A stretch of 64,000 nt of DNA from Callorhinus ursinus (GCF_003265705.1 NW_020312817.1:51931504-51995503), one strand, 5' to 3'; shown: positions 1 through 13,135, counted from the stretch's first letter. Numbers and translations: made by a program. Notes: a model not told the origin generated them from the sequence alone.

Positions 1-645
1 CACCCAGACTGAGGCTGGCCAGTACCATGAAAGAAGATGGACGGAGAGCAAGGGTGGGGGTTGGAGGAGAAAGGGGAGAAGAGACGTGGGCAGGACAACA
101 TGAGGGGCCCTGGATTACTTGCCCCCAGCTCCCGGATGGGCCAGACACCCTCAGGCACCCTCAGTGCCCAAACACCAGCCCTCCCACAGGGAAGAACCTG
201 AACCTGAGCATGACTCCAGCTGGAGTAAAAGCACGCGGGCAGGGCAAGGAGGTCCATACCAGGGCTCTTAGAGGCTGGGGTGGGGGCTGAGCGCTGAACC
301 CCCCTACCAGAGACCTGGCTATGAGGTCGAGAACAGCCTCAGCAGTCAGTCCCTCCCAGACAGCCTGGGGGGCAGGAGGAGGTGGGGAGCAGGGGACATA
401 GACCCTGCCCCATTCATTTCCAGCACCCCGTGATTTCAGCTCTCACCTGCCAACTTTCTAGCCCAGGTGTGTGGGGTCTAGGAACTTGGCAGGGGAGAGA
501 GAAGGGAAATGGTTTTACACAAAGCCCGCCACCCCTTCTGAGAGCCTACAGACTCTCAGTGGGATGGAGACCAGGAGGAGACAAGAAAGGGGGAGGGAAC
601 TACCTAGGAGAAAATATGACCACGACTTGAGGAAAAGGAACCCAC
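1..645 (-). other. DYSF: DYSF intron 24, partial
   Basis: This is the donor-side part of intron 24, starting with GTGGGT at its right edge. It is moderately GC-rich unique sequence; I see no clear repeat or coding segment. Confidence 0.85.
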
Positions 646-801
646 TTTGAGAAAGATGGTCTGCAGCTTCCCACAATTCTTGCCACAGTAGCTGGTGCCC
701 CGGCGGGAGAAGAGGACCTCCTGCGCGGGCAGCCGCTGGTACGCCACTCGCTTGTCTCCCTGCAGCATCCAGATGATGATGTCAGGCAGGCTGTTCTGGG
801 G
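646..801 (-). CDS. DYSF: DYSF exon 24 (FerB start)
   Basis: This 156-base exon is in phase 0 at both ends and encodes 52 residues, about human 786-837. The translation runs from [20 protein letters not shown] to [14 protein letters not shown], a tryptophan- and cysteine-containing stretch typical of the FerB region of ferlins, which lies between FerA and the DysF domains. The donor on the minus strand is GTGGGT. The acceptor is TCTCTCCAG, and a second AG lies six bases inside (CCCCAG), so use of the downstream site would remove Pro-Gln without shifting frame. This is the last exon visible in the window; exon 25 must lie left of position 1. Confidence 0.97.
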
Positions 802-1588
802 CTGGAGAGAGGGTGGTGGTCAGGGCGGGGAAGGCCCACAGCCCCACCATGAGCCACCTCTCCTCCCACTTCCAGCTCCCCCGCTGCCCACCCACAAGAG
901 CCTCCTTGACCCCCCCTCCGGCTGGCTGGGCATCTCTGTCTTCCGTGGCTAGGAGCCCCCAAGCACGGGGCATGAGGCTGCCTCCGCTCACATGAGGAGC
1001 CTGCCAAAAATTCACTGAGCTGAGTTCACATTTTCTGGGAAGAGACACTCCGGCCTGGAGCCCAGAGCTTATCTTCTTAGATCCCCTCCACTGGGCAGAG
1101 AGATGCTCCCGGGGGCACAGAGATTGGAGGATTTGATTTGACCCGAGAGATGACATCACACTTCAGATGCTACCCTTCTTCCTCACCCCTGAGAGTAGCA
1201 GCGAATCCCCAGATATGCCCTTTCCCAAAGGACACTCCCCACCCCCCAATAGCAGGGACTTGTGGGGTCTGGTCCTTTTCCAGGCGTAGTGACATTGGGC
1301 TCTGAAAATGGTGACCAGCCCAGAACAAAACCGCAAGGCCTGAGCCCCTCAGAGCCAGTAACTCTGAGTGAGAACTGTTGGGTACAGCCCACCTGCTTCC
1401 AAGGTCGGTGAGCAAAGTGTACTCAGTGAGGTGGTGCACTAGGTCTCAAACCAGGGCCACGGCTGAGAGCATTTCATGGTTTCACTTACTCCCTGCAGCA
1501 AGGACAGGCAGCCCCATTTGCCAGTGAGGAAACTTAAGCTCAAAGAGGGTAAGGAGCCAACCAGGTTTTTCTGCCTCCAGATAGTGGT

Positions 1589-1757
1589 TCCTAACCATGA
1601 TACCAGTGTGGTCCCCAGAGCAGCAGCTCCTGGGAACACGCTAGAAATGCAAATTCTCAGGCTCTACCCGAGACATGCAGGGTCAGCCAGGGCTTGTAAC
1701 CTGTTTTAACAAGCCCTTCAGGGGATTCTGATGTGCATTCAAATTTGAGAAAGACTC
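1589..1757 (+). mobile_element. hAT-Charlie type nonautonomous DNA transposon relic
   Basis: The sequence TGGTTCCTAACC at the left and its decayed counterpart near AATTTGAGAAAGAC at the right, with GAAATGCAAATTCTCAGGC between them, follow the pattern of short mammalian hAT MER elements. The exact family is not assigned. Confidence 0.6.
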
Positions 1758-2635
1758 TCTCTGGGGTCCCTTGCAGTCAGGAGCCTCCATTTGACCTTCA
1801 CCCCTCCCAGCTGTGGCACAATCTGTGCTGAGAGTTCCAGGGGCCATCTGGGCCAAGATGATGGAAGGCAGCCCTTCCAGCCCAGGAGGATGGTCTGTAG
1901 CCACTGCATGGGATCAGCCTGTGGCTGGGCAACACAGTATTTCCCCCAGGTAGCTGGCCACATTCCCAAAGCCCTGCTCAGGGATGAGTCCAAGGCTGAC
2001 TCTCAGGGACCAACTTTTTAGGCTGTGTTCCCCTTCTGAGCAGCCTCCCACCTCCCGGACCCCTCTCTCCTCTTCAACGACTCACTCCTTCAGAAGCCCC
2101 TCTCAGGCCCTGCCCTTTTCCACACTCCTTCTGGGGAGATCCTTCCTCACCAGCCCCACCGCCTCTGTAGGCAGACCACACACCTCTGGTCGAAGTGGGC
2201 AGCAGCTGGTCTGCCCGTGACATATGAGCAGAACCTTGTCCTCGTTCTGGACAAATCTGTGGACTGCTTGCTTGCCCTGGGAACTGGGGTGAGTGTGGGG
2301 GTACATCTGACCTGGGGCAAGGAGGGGGGTGGTATGCAGGTGGGGACAAACAGCAGCCACTTCTCTCTGATTAGATACTACAAAGTTCACAGTTCCTGCA
2401 AATACAGCCTCCTCAGGCCTGGGGCTAGGAGGCAACCAGGAGAGCAAGAAATACAGGGCCCCCGGAAAGGCAGGTTTGAGGCCAGGGGCGGACAGGTCCT
2501 GGTTGGTAGGGAGGAGTCGGGTCCCTGGGGAAGCAGGCCCCAGCACCACACTCGGAGCCCAGTGCCTCCGGATGCTGGTCCGAGCTCCGTCTCTGACATA
2601 CTTTGGGGACACTGATAGAGCACACGTCTTGAACA

Positions 2636-2810
2636 TATTTGGGGGCATTGACTGAACACCTACTGCACACCAGGCTCTCAGCTAGGCCCCATAACACCCA
2701 GTGTCCAGTTGCATCCTGTCTCCTCCTGCTGCAAATAGGGGACACTGAGGCTCAGAAAAATTGAGTCATCTGTCCAAGCTCACCCAGCAATGAAGCCAGA
2801 GTTGGATCAT
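2636..2810 (-). repeat. MIR SINE, reverse orientation
   Basis: The stretch reads TGAACACCTACTGCACACCAG near the left and GACACTGAGGCTCAGAAAAA further right, matching the reverse complement of the ancient MIR family. Confidence 0.7.
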
Positions 2811-2887
2811 GGCCCAGACAGTCCCCACGTCCCTCCCAGTTCCGGTGTCTGCAGGCAGGACGGAAGACACCTTCCAGGGTTTCCTAC

Positions 2888-3080
2888 CTCCTCGGCCAGG
2901 GCACGGAGACGTAGGAGCCAGTCTTCAGCCTGCTCCAGGGCGGCCGGGAGCCCGCTGTGCCCAAGCTTCAGGGCCAGCGCCGCCTCAGTAATCTGGCTTA
3001 GGTGACGGCTGCGCAGCCTGTACAGGTACTGGTCCAGGTGGGTAGCAGAGGGTATCTCGTGGACGTTGCCTAGGGGCTGG
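2888..3080 (-). CDS. DYSF: DYSF exon 23 (FerA)
   Basis: This 193-base exon begins with the last base of a serine codon and ends in phase 0 at LRALAEE, about human residues 721-785. It encodes an alpha-helix-rich segment including [19 protein letters not shown] and [21 protein letters not shown]. In ferlins this belongs to FerA, described as a helical bundle that binds membranes. The minus-strand acceptor is CCCTCGCAG and the donor is GTAGGA, which lacks the usual +4/+5 AG. Frame, length and sequence all join exon 22 and exon 24 exactly. Confidence 0.97.
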
Positions 3081-3229
3081 CTGCGAGGGACGGACATATG
3101 GGATGAGCCCGGCACTCACGCACCCAGGTCCAGGCACACATGCTGTACACACGCCTGTGCATAGACACCCCCTCCAACAAACCCTACACCCTCAGCCTGC
3201 CTGCCAGGTGCCCCATGTGCCCTAGGTGC

Positions 3230-3480
3230 CTTCTCCAGCCTGACCCATCTCCATGTGACCTGCTCCATCCTCATCTCCTCCAGGAAGCCCTCCCTAACTA
3301 CACTGGTGCACGTGCCTCCTGCTCTGAAGTCCCTCAGCCCTCTATTCTGGAGCTGCCTGTTTGGAACTTAGGAGTTCTTTTGCACGTGTGTCCCCCTCTG
3401 CCCAAATGACTGCAAGCCCTCCGAGGGCCCAACAGGTCCCTCTGTGCCCCCTGTATCCTCCTAGAGCAGAGGCCGGAGTG
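3230..3480 (+). repeat. L2 LINE fragment
   Basis: The sequence includes CTCCTCCAGGAAGCCCTCCC and later a run on CCCTCTGCCCAAATGACTGC, features of the 3' part of ancient L2 elements. Confidence 0.6.
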
Positions 3481-4084
3481 CTAAGTTGCCCTGGGCTGAA
3501 ATGAATCCGTTCTGTTGTACGCACACGTTCTTCAGGAAGGAAATTTATGGACCCCTGACAAGCCACTGCAGACGCTGTGGGGAGGCCGGCAGCCAGCAAT
3601 ACAGATGTGTCGACCTGGGGCAGCCCCGGGACACCCCTCCCAGAACCCTCTGTTTGGGAAGCCTTTGGAGAGGAGGTAGGGGGTACATATCGTCCCAGAA
3701 ATCCAGCCCTAGGCCCCATGTGGGGGGTTGGGTTTAAACTCCATCCCGTTCTTGGAGGCACAGAACTCTGACTCCCCCCCAATCCCACTGGCTCCCCAGA
3801 TGTCCTCCTTCATATGGCTCTTCCTCACCATACCGAGCCTCTGGGGTCAGTCAATACACAGGCAGGGTCAGGCGGGGAGGTTTGGGGCGGGGGGCGTCTG
3901 TGCTCTCCCTCAGCATGCAGGAGCCCTCTAGATGATCCCTGCTGGGGGGGGGCCAGAGTGGGGGGGCTGCTCCAGGCCCCACGCCCCACCCCCACTGAGC
4001 CCTTGACTCCCAAACAGGACATCAGTCAAACCCGCTCCACCAGTTCTGCCCCCACCACTTGCAGCCCCCCCACCTCACACTCCC

Positions 4085-4390
4085 CTCCCTGCAGTGTCTC
4101 GACTCCGGCTCCCGGCTGATTTATTTTTCTGCCAATTTCCCCGAGCTATGCAGAACCAATTACCGCCGGAGCGGAGCGGCACCGCCGCCGCCAGATACAC
4201 CACTCTGGCAGGCCCTCGGCGCACTACATTTTTCCTGTTATTTTTTTTAATTGAATTTTTAGGGTGGGGGGAGCAGTACGCAAACTCCATCTCGGGAAAC
4301 TTAAGCCCCGGGGCCTGTCTCAGGTCACGTACTGCACACCCTGTAGTAATATAATATTTACTGCCCCGAGGGTGCCGCGGATGGGGCTGC
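4085..4390. promoter_or_regulatory. Candidate conserved non-coding enhancer-like block in intron 22
   Basis: This block stands out from the surrounding intron. It combines CpG-rich repeats (GGAGCGGAGCGGCACCGCCG), intact-looking AT-rich homeobox-type cores (TTTAATTGAAT, CTGATTTATT, GTAATATAATATTTACTG), a CCAATTACC sequence and an ACGTAC/CACGTA motif. Retained CpGs together with clean TAATT cores in an otherwise CpG-poor intron are typical of unmethylated enhancers. Function is inferred; no assay or alignment was possible here. Confidence 0.4.
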
Positions 4391-7300
4391 CCCAGGCCAG
4401 GAGAAGGGCGGCCTCCATCCCCAGCCCACTCGATTCGTGGCGGAGGGGCATGCCGGGTGGGTAAAGGGGGGCCTGGGCCAGAGTCCTGGGCTGGGGCCTG
4501 CCTGGGAAGGAGGCCTGAGTGGGCCTGAGGGCGGGGGCAGGCAGATCTGGAGTTGGATCTGCAGAGCTGAGCCAACCGGGGTGATTTATGTTCCCAGCCT
4601 GGGTCGGGAGCTGGGAGGGACTGCCATACAGACCACCAAAGGGAGATTTTCATGGAGGCCACCAGCCCAGCCAAGACTCCCCCGAACCAGCCGGGACCCG
4701 TGACTGCCACCAACAAGATGTCTTGGCCCTTTCCTGCCCCAGGAAAGCCCAAGGCAGCGGGGACTGAACGAAAGGGAGACTGGGAAGAGGTCAGATGACA
4801 CTGTTAGCCCCACCCCAAACACGGGCGGTCGCCCTGCCAACCCTGGCCGACTTGGAAAAGGTGGACAGGCCCGGGGCAGCTCAGCGCAGGCTGAGAGTGG
4901 AGCTGGATGGCTCACAAAGTTGCTGCCGACCCCTGCGGGGACATGGGTGTCCTTATCAGGAACAGCCGCCCAAAAGGCGCAGTGTCCAGCCTGAAAGATG
5001 AACCGGTCCAGGGGTCACTTATTTCATTCCTCATGAACAACAGCTCTGTGGGTCCCAATAGCGCTGGGTCCGGAGCACCCAGAACAGAGAGGCAAACAGG
5101 TTAGATCCCCACTGAGCAGCCTCAGAGTCAGCAGTACTTCCTGGAGGAAGCGAGTCGGGCCAAGAAGAGCCAGATGGTGTTCTGGCCGAAGGAACAGAAT
5201 GTGCGTAAGACAAAGGCTCAGAGGCAGGAGGGAGCTACGCGTGGGGTCCCGAGAGCTGGACAAGCCAGCACAGAGGCTCCAAAGGGCCAGAAGGTAGGAC
5301 TGCTGGGGTCCATGAGGCAGCGAGGGAGTGGGGCCCAAGAGGCCCGTCTACCTGGATGAGAGCTGGGACTTTTCCTTGAAGGTGGTGGGAGGCGCTGAGG
5401 GCTGAAGCCGAGGCGGCATGGCCCGGTTTTAGGAAGACCCCAGAGAAGGAACGGGACATGCTGGCAGACATCCAGGTAGAGAGGTATAGTGGGCAGATGG
5501 GTCTGCAGGTCTAAGGATGAGAGGAGAAGGCTGGGCTGGAGGAGCAGAGGGGGCCCCTGGCAGGGGGAGAGGGGCTAGGAAGGAGAGAAGCCAGGAAAAG
5601 AGAGGCTGTAGAAGGAAAGACACTGATTTGGGAGGTGGGACGGGGGCTGGCTGAAGGAATGGGGAACAGCTAGTGGTCAGCTGTGACCCACTGGCTTGGG
5701 GCCTCAATGCCTGGCTGCCCTGCTTGACAGCCCAGAGCTGGAGGTGAGGGCAGCCCTCTCGCTGCTGCCCCAGGGCTACTGGGGGCCTCAAGTGGTGCCT
5801 GAAGGAATCGGTCCTGATGTTCGGTATTCCTCCCTGGAGAGCCATTTGTGCCTTCCAAGAAGATGGGAAGCTTCCCTCCCCACCCCCCCACTTGACCTGG
5901 GACCACCCCAGGCACCTTCTATCCCCAGCAGAGTGACTCAAAGGGGACCAGGCTTTAGCAGAAGTGTGTTTAGCTGAATCCTCTGAGAACAGAGCCCTGA
6001 GAGGGGCGGTGAGGGCAGCCCAGGACTTGGGTCCCACCCGTCTCAGATGCTTCAGGCACCTGACTACCTGCCAAGGTCCACATAACACATGAGTCATGAG
6101 CGGTGCTGTGGTTACAACCCACCCTCCATACCCGGGCTGTCAGGCCAGGCCAGTGGTACATGGCAAGTCACTCTGAGGCCCTCCCCACGTTGACTGCACC
6201 CCTGTGTGCCCCTCCAGCCTCACTCTGTCCTCCAGCCTCCAGACCACAGATGCCCTCAGGTACCTCCCACCAACACGGCCAGTCCTAAGCTCCTCGTCTT
6301 CCCCCAAAGCTGCTCTTCTCCCTCTGATCCCCTGAGAATGGCCCTGCTAGCCACCCAGCTGCTCCTGCCAGAACTGGAGGATCATTCTGTACCTTCCTTG
6401 GGTGCCCCCATCCAACCCGCCAGCCAGTCCTGTTCATTAGAGAGTGATACAGCCAATGGACTCAGCCACTTACAGAAGAGTGAATCTGAGCACGTTCGTT
6501 AAGCTCTCCGTGCCCCGGTTTTCTCAGCTATAAAATGTGGATCTCTCTATTTCCTAGCTCATAAGGTGCTTATGATTAGTTCATACATGTAAAGTGCTCA
6601 TAAGTAGCATCTCACACAGGAAGTGTTCGTTATGAGACGGTGGTCATTGTGATGCCCCCTAAAGAGTCCTGACTGCCCTCTGCCTCTCTCGGCCCCCAGC
6701 CCTCCCCGTGTCCCTGGCTTAGGTGACACCTTTGTCAAAATCCCCTCACCACCAGCACCACCAACCCATCCCTCACTCTGCAACCAGGACAAGCACCCGA
6801 ACCATGGGGATCCCCATGCCCCCCGCCAAGCCTCCCAGGGCAGAGCTCACCTTAGCGGACCCCTCAGGCCTATCTGTCCCATTTGGGCTTCCTCTTCCCC
6901 TGCCAACCCACAGAGGTGGCAGCCATTCCAGGCTTCGCACCTCTGCCTGGGCAGTCCCCTCTGCAAAGCCTGGTTCCTACTCCTCCTTCAGAGTTCACAT
7001 AGGAAGCATCCCCCACTCCAGGAAGCTCCCCTGAATCGAGTCTGAGCGTGATGCATCTGCTCTGAGCTCCTGCAGCACACCCCTCTAACTCCCCAACAGA
7101 CTGTGCTCACTTTTGCATCTGTCACCTCTAGAGGGGCTGAAGCTGCAGCCTTGTCAATATGCTTTAATCTCCAGGAAGGTTTGGGGAATGTGTGAATGAC
7201 CTGCCTGGAATTCCACCCCTGAGGGTAGGGCTCTTTGGGGTAATGTTTTGTTTGATAAAGATGCACTTCCCAGCTGGGGGACAAAGGACAAGTAGGGGCT

Positions 7301-8166
7301 CCGCATCAGGCGGAGTGTGAAGGCACTTCTCGGACACTCAGCAGAAGGTGGGATGTAAGACCGGGGGCAGCCTAGAGCACGCGTTCATACATTCACCCTT
7401 AACCCACAGGCAGGAGAAAAGCAACTATTCCATTTCACAGCTAAGAAAACTGAGATCCAGAGAAGGGAAGCTGCCCAAAGCCACAATGCCGGCTGAAGGG
7501 ACAAGAACCTAAGTCTCCTGACATTTCTTCCTACTAGTAATTATAGTCACCATCTATTACATACTTCCTAAAGGGCCAAGCATTTCGCTTATGTGCTAAC
7601 TATCAGAAGCAGTTATTCTTAACGTGAGGTTGAAGATGAGGAAAGCAAGGTTCAGAGCAGGTGGGTGGTGAGCCCCAAATCGCCCAGCAGGCGAGGAGAT
7701 GCCGAGATGCCTCCCCTTCCACTGGGCCTCTGAGCACCCCCATTCCCCACCACCCCCAGAGCCCTCTTTTCCTGAAGTTGATAGAAGGCTAAGTGGAAGC
7801 CATGGTCCCCGACATGGCCTTGGGGAGGAGGGGCACCGTCACCCCCACCAGCCAGCCCCTCCTGGAGATTCCATCAGGGAACTAAGAGGTTGGGGATCAG
7901 AGACACAATGCTCCCCATTCAGGTGAGCCGGGCCGCCCCAGGCCCACAGCTGCCGCTGCTGCAGGGAGATTTATGACCTGCTCTAAATGTCACCTTTTCA
8001 ACTCCCCTCGCTGGCTCCACCACCTTTGGACTCAGCACGGGCTGGACTGCTGGCCAAGCGTGGCTGGGGAGACGTGCCGCCGCTCACTGCCACACACGAA
8101 CACTCCCAGGGAAAGGGCCTCGCCGAGCCAGGAGCGGAGGGCATGTGGGTGCCAGGCACCCCCTAC

Positions 8167-8273
8167 CTGCAGTCTGAGATGAGCTCATCCATCAGCTGAG
8201 CCACCAGGGAGTCCACGTCCTCGGGGTTGCACTGGGCCTTCATGGCCAAGTGGACTTGCTCCAGGCCAGCTTC
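8167..8273 (-). CDS. DYSF: DYSF exon 22 (FerA)
   Basis: This 107-base exon starts in phase 0 and ends after two bases of a serine codon, about human residues 686-721. The translation opens [20 protein letters not shown] and continues through [12 protein letters not shown], a charged helical stretch of the FerA region. The acceptor is TTCCACAG and the donor is GTAGGG, one of the weaker donors in this window because position +5 is preserved as G but +3/+4 are AG. Its length and phases match the human exon as recalled (c.2056-2162). Confidence 0.96.
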
Positions 8274-10240
8274 CTGTGGAACAGGCAGGCAAGGGTTGGA
8301 CCATCCCTGCAGGGTTGAAGGCATACGCCAGACTCCCAACCCCTAGGCCCTGTCACCGAAATCTGAACCTGACGCCCTGAACCAGAGGAGAGAACAGTGA
8401 GAACAGAGAAGGCAGAGCCCAGATGCAACAGACCAAGATCTGTCTCACCTTGAGAACCTTCCAGGGCTCCCCACCCCAAACAGATCCAAATTCCCAAGCC
8501 TGGGACTCCAACCGCAGGCCTAGTCACAAGGACGTGATGCTGTGTGCAGGCTCCCACACAACTCTGTCGCATTCCACACTCTTCCCAGGGCCCCTCCAAC
8601 ACGTCTGCCATCTCACAGGGGAGGGACCATCTGAGCCCACACCAGTCCCCACCTGGAATGTTCTATACCTCCCAAATCATCCTGCCCAAGCAGGCTCGAT
8701 CCCCTCCTTCCTTCAGGAATACTCAGACCACCTCCAATAACAGAGAGTTCCCTCTCCAAACTCATGACCCAGTCACTCCCAGGTCACATCTGTCTCCTGC
8801 TGGAGCTCCTCAGAAGCCATCTCCTGAGCTCAGCCCTGAGCTGGGGGGGGGAGCCCTCACAGAAAACCTGTCCGGTCAAGGGCTTGCCGGCTCAGGCCCC
8901 TCAGGTCCCCTCCCCACCCATCGGCCCCCCCGAGCATGTGCCATTCTGATGACAGGCCTTGGGAAGAACACACAGTTCCCGGCCCTCAGGGAGCATCCTG
9001 TCAGAGAATGGTCACCCCAGAAGCCCGAGTCTGGACTTGCACAGCAAGGACTCCAAGTCCTCCAGAACCTGGGTGCTGGCTGCTCTCCCCAAGAGCTGCC
9101 AGTCTCGGGAAGGCTGTCCACCACGCCTTCGCATAGGCCGGCATCCCTTCCCCGCCCCTCCGAAACCACCGTCCTCCCCTTCCCCTCCCCTGTGCCCCTG
9201 GCTGTGCTCACCTCCGCACGCACCAACACACGCCTGAGCCTCGGCAACACCTTCCCGCCACCCCACTGCTCCTGGCTCGCTCCCACAGCACGGCCACCCC
9301 TGCCTCCCCCGGGTTCCGTGTCAGAAACACACAGACACAGCCCGGGGTCACCCCGAGGATCACCAGCTACCCACCCTTGGTCTCTACACCCCTGTCCACT
9401 TTGTTCTCCTCCACTCTCTGGCTGAGCGCCGGGCCCCCAGCTCTCAGCATCCATGGGGAACCCCCAGGGGACCCCCTGGTCACCTCCAAAGCACAACTCC
9501 CTGCCTGGGGGACCTCGTACACTCTGCTTCTCCCTGCCTTCCCAACTCCTCAGCCACCAAGTCCTCCTAGCCCCAGCCCTGCAGCTTTGTCCCTGAGGTC
9601 CCCTCCTGCCCAGGGCTTGTCACTGCTCCCAGACCACTGCCATGGCACCCTAACAGGGCTCCTGCCTCCCATCTCCTCGCTGCCTCCACGATGCCCTCCT
9701 GACGCTCCTTGGCCCTCTCCCTCCTCTGAGTGCCCATCCTTCCTCGTGGCACTCCAAACACGGGTTTGGAACCCCTGTGTGAGAGGTGTGGGTGAACCTG
9801 CGTTTGCCTTCACTAAACTGACTCCTAAAGGCAGGGCAGCTCCTTGTCCAAGTCTCCCTTGGGGCTCTAAGGCTCCAGCACAAACCCTGGCATGTGGTAG
9901 GAGGCAAAGGCATTTGATGAACGAACGCATGCGTGCATGAATGGGTGCAAGGCTCTGTCCCGCAGCTCCAGCGTGGTTCCTCGCAGCTCCTTCTCTGCAC
10001 TATCTCCGGCCTCACTGGGCCCCCAGATCATTCGCACTCCCTCTCCTCCCGTCCCGCTAGCAGGACAAGCTCGCCAACCCAGCAAGCCACAGTCAGGACA
10101 CAAAGGACCCCAGGCACCGTGAGAATCTTCAGGCATAGCTATGTGTAAGTGCGTGCACTCCTGGGGGCCTGGTCCACGGACACCTCCGGGGGCAGGGTGC
10201 GGCACAGGGGGTGTGCAGGGGTGAGGCAGCTTCCACTCAC
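8274..10240 (-). other. DYSF: DYSF intron 21
   Basis: This 2 kb intron is C-rich on the plus strand and has several long chance open frames. A stretch near 9540-9730 resembles L2. No coding signal is supported. Confidence 0.8.
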
Positions 10241-10365
10241 CAGCCGGTCTGCGATCCTGAGCAGCTGGTTCTGAGCCTCAACTCTGTGGCTGATGTCCTC
10301 CCAGTAGGATGACAGTACCACCACAGGCTTCACGTTGCCCCAGGGCAAGTAATAGTAGTGGCACC
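10241..10365 (-). CDS. DYSF: DYSF exon 21 (C2C to FerA link)
   Basis: This 125-base exon completes a glycine codon shared with exon 20 and ends in phase 0 after IADRL, about human residues 644-685. The translation [20 protein letters not shown] is a signature ferlin stretch, followed by [21 protein letters not shown], which begins the helical FerA portion. The acceptor is GTCCTTACAG and the donor is GTGAGT. The two human residues recalled as I and T in HRIET are V and A here, a conservative change. Confidence 0.97.
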
Positions 10366-11160
<795 letters not shown>

Positions 11161-11734
11161 TCACGGGAGGAGGAAGGAAGACACTGGGGTGGGGAGGGGT
11201 CACATGTCTGGCAGGCCCCGGCCGTGACTGGCGCCCAATAAGTCCTGGCTGGACGGATGGGTGGTGAATGGTCCAGCGAAGCAACAGTGCCCAGATTTGG
11301 TTACTAACTGAGCAAACTCATTCCAGGCCTGTGTGTTTGGCCATGTTCCTCTAATAAGGTCTGCTCCTCCAAGGTCATGCTGCTCCTTAATCCAAACCAG
11401 CAGCCATGGCACCGCCCCCCTACCCCCCCCAGGGAAGCCTGGTCTCCTGCATCTGCCATTCAAAGGGGGCCGAAGGCTCTAAACGGCCATGCCGCTGCCC
11501 AGAGCTCCCACCCCGTGCCACTCGGGGTCCCCAGCACGCCACCCAGCTCTGCGGTAGACACAGGCTGCCACGTGCGGGGGGAGGAATGTCCCCTCTGGGC
11601 ATCGGGCACACAGCTGAGGACATGGCAGGCTCTCAGTCACACAGCCGGGTCTGAATCGAGATGACTTTGCGATCCCCTTCATGGAAGGTAGAGAGAAAAG
11701 GGTTACATGACCGGGTTGTGGAATGATGTAAAAT

Positions 11735-11930
11735 AGTAATAACAGCTAGCGCTTATTGACTGCTCATTGCATAAGCTTTGAATTAATGTAACTCTCACAA
11801 CAATCCTAGGAGGTAAGTATACTTACTACCCCTGCTTCATTGATAAGGAAAGTGCTAGAGCTGGTAAGTGGTCAAGCCAGGATTCAAACCAGCACTTTCT
11901 GGCTAGAGTCTGAGAGCTTAACCCACCACA
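11735..11930 (-). repeat. MIR SINE, reverse orientation
   Basis: AACAGCTAGCGCTTATTGAC, CAATCCTAGGAGGTAAGTA and GCCAGGATTCAAACCAGC occur in the order expected of a reverse-oriented MIR. Confidence 0.75.
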
Positions 11931-11989
11931 CAGACCCCATCCAGCCACCTCCTGGGCACAAGGCTCGGCTCTCCCGCTTGCTGCTCTGG

Positions 11990-12150
11990 TACATTTGAGC
12001 CTCAGTGTCCTCATCTGTAAAAAGGAGATACTAAAAGCAACCACCTCACAGGTGCTGGAAGGACTCCATGACATCAAGTGTCACTAGCACAGCATCTGAC
12101 ATATGGTGAGTGATTGATAAGTGTGAACTGTTCCTACATTATTGTTATTA
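11990..12150 (+). repeat. MIR SINE, forward orientation
   Basis: GCCTCAGTGTCCTCATCTGT, ACCACCTCACAGGTGCTGGA and the downstream GTGAGTGATTGATAAGTG follow the MIR consensus in forward order. Confidence 0.75.
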
Positions 12151-12267
12151 AATAGACCTCTCACTCTGCATCAAGTTCTAGGCTTGTAAAATAATTTCAT
12201 TTATTTTCTTTGAGCCTCTGAACATTCCTCAGGGAGACAGGACAGCTGTGGGGTTACTGGTATGTCA

Positions 12268-12516
<249 letters not shown>

Positions 12517-13019
12517 CTAAGAGGGGAGGTTGGGTCACCAGGAGCAGAGGGAATGGAGGGGAGGAGAGGAAGGAAAGGGACCTGATCTGGCCCTGAAGTT
12601 GCTCCTCCCCCAGGCAACCAGGAGGGCCCTGGTCTACCCCCATCACTCAGCAGATAAGGACAGTGGCCCAGAGAGTTCGGGGGACATGACAAGCCACCCA
12701 GATGATCAATATCAGACTCCAACCCAGCCAGAGAAGAGATGAAACCTGACACAGATGAGGCCTGGGGAAAATGAGGGGGCAAGGGGGTCAGGCTGGCCCT
12801 GAAGGAGAAGCAAAGGGGAGGGGAGTGAGAAAGGACGAAGGGGCCAGGAGAGGGCCAGGCGGAAGGAGGGTTTCTCTGAGGTGGGGGCTATCTGGCCCTG
12901 GGACCACTCAAGCTCCATCAGGCCCTTGGAGTCTGGACCGGAGCAGATGCTGCCCAGGCTGGAAGGGCCCTGCACACAGGCCCGGGGATCTGGGTGTGTG
13001 GGGATGCTGGTGGGCTCAC
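12517..13019 (-). other. DYSF: DYSF intron 18
   Basis: This 503-base intron is purine-rich on the plus strand between about 12530 and 12890. I recognise no repeat family in it. Confidence 0.85.
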
Positions 13020-13135
13020 CTTGCCTGTGTTGAGTTCCGCGTAGGGGTCCGGGAAGCCGGTGAACTCCCTGGGGCTGCCGTAGAGGTTGACATAGCAGGG
13101 CCCGAAGGTGGGGAGGAAGCCCAGGTGGTCGTCCA
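13020..13135 (-). CDS. DYSF: DYSF exon 18 (after C2C)
   Basis: This 116-base exon supplies the last two bases of a split codon and then 38 residues, about human 508-546. The translation begins [20 protein letters not shown] and ends [12 protein letters not shown], closing the C2C segment with the conserved LPTFGPCY and YGSPREF motifs. The acceptor is TGTCTCCCAG and the donor is GTGAGC. It can join exon 17 (completing Leu) or exon 16 directly (completing Val), so the optional exon 17 does not disturb frame. Confidence 0.97.

Larger units (their letters stand above)
802..2887 (-). other. DYSF: DYSF intron 23
   Basis: This 2.1 kb intron holds a MIR fragment near 1488-1560, a hAT-type DNA transposon relic near 1589-1757 and a second MIR near 2636-2810. 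The remainder is unique sequence with no coding signal. Confidence 0.85.
3081..8166 (-). other. DYSF: DYSF intron 22
   Basis: This 5.1 kb intron contains an L2 fragment (3230-3480), a GC- and AT-patterned block that looks like a regulatory element (4085-4390), an L2-like stretch near 6860-7050, and MIR relics near 6485-6610, 7405-7500 and 7540-7690. The rest is unique and GC-rich. Confidence 0.85.

Noticed and set aside
5429..6097. Minus-strand open frame of 222 codons within intron 22
   Set aside because: It does not match dysferlin, has no splice context and is rich in Pro, Ser and Ala from base composition.
8544..9425. Open frame of 293 codons on the plus strand
   Set aside because: It is a proline- and serine-rich chance frame in C-rich intron 21, with no recognisable domain, and the opposite strand is open as well, as expected of GC-rich DNA.
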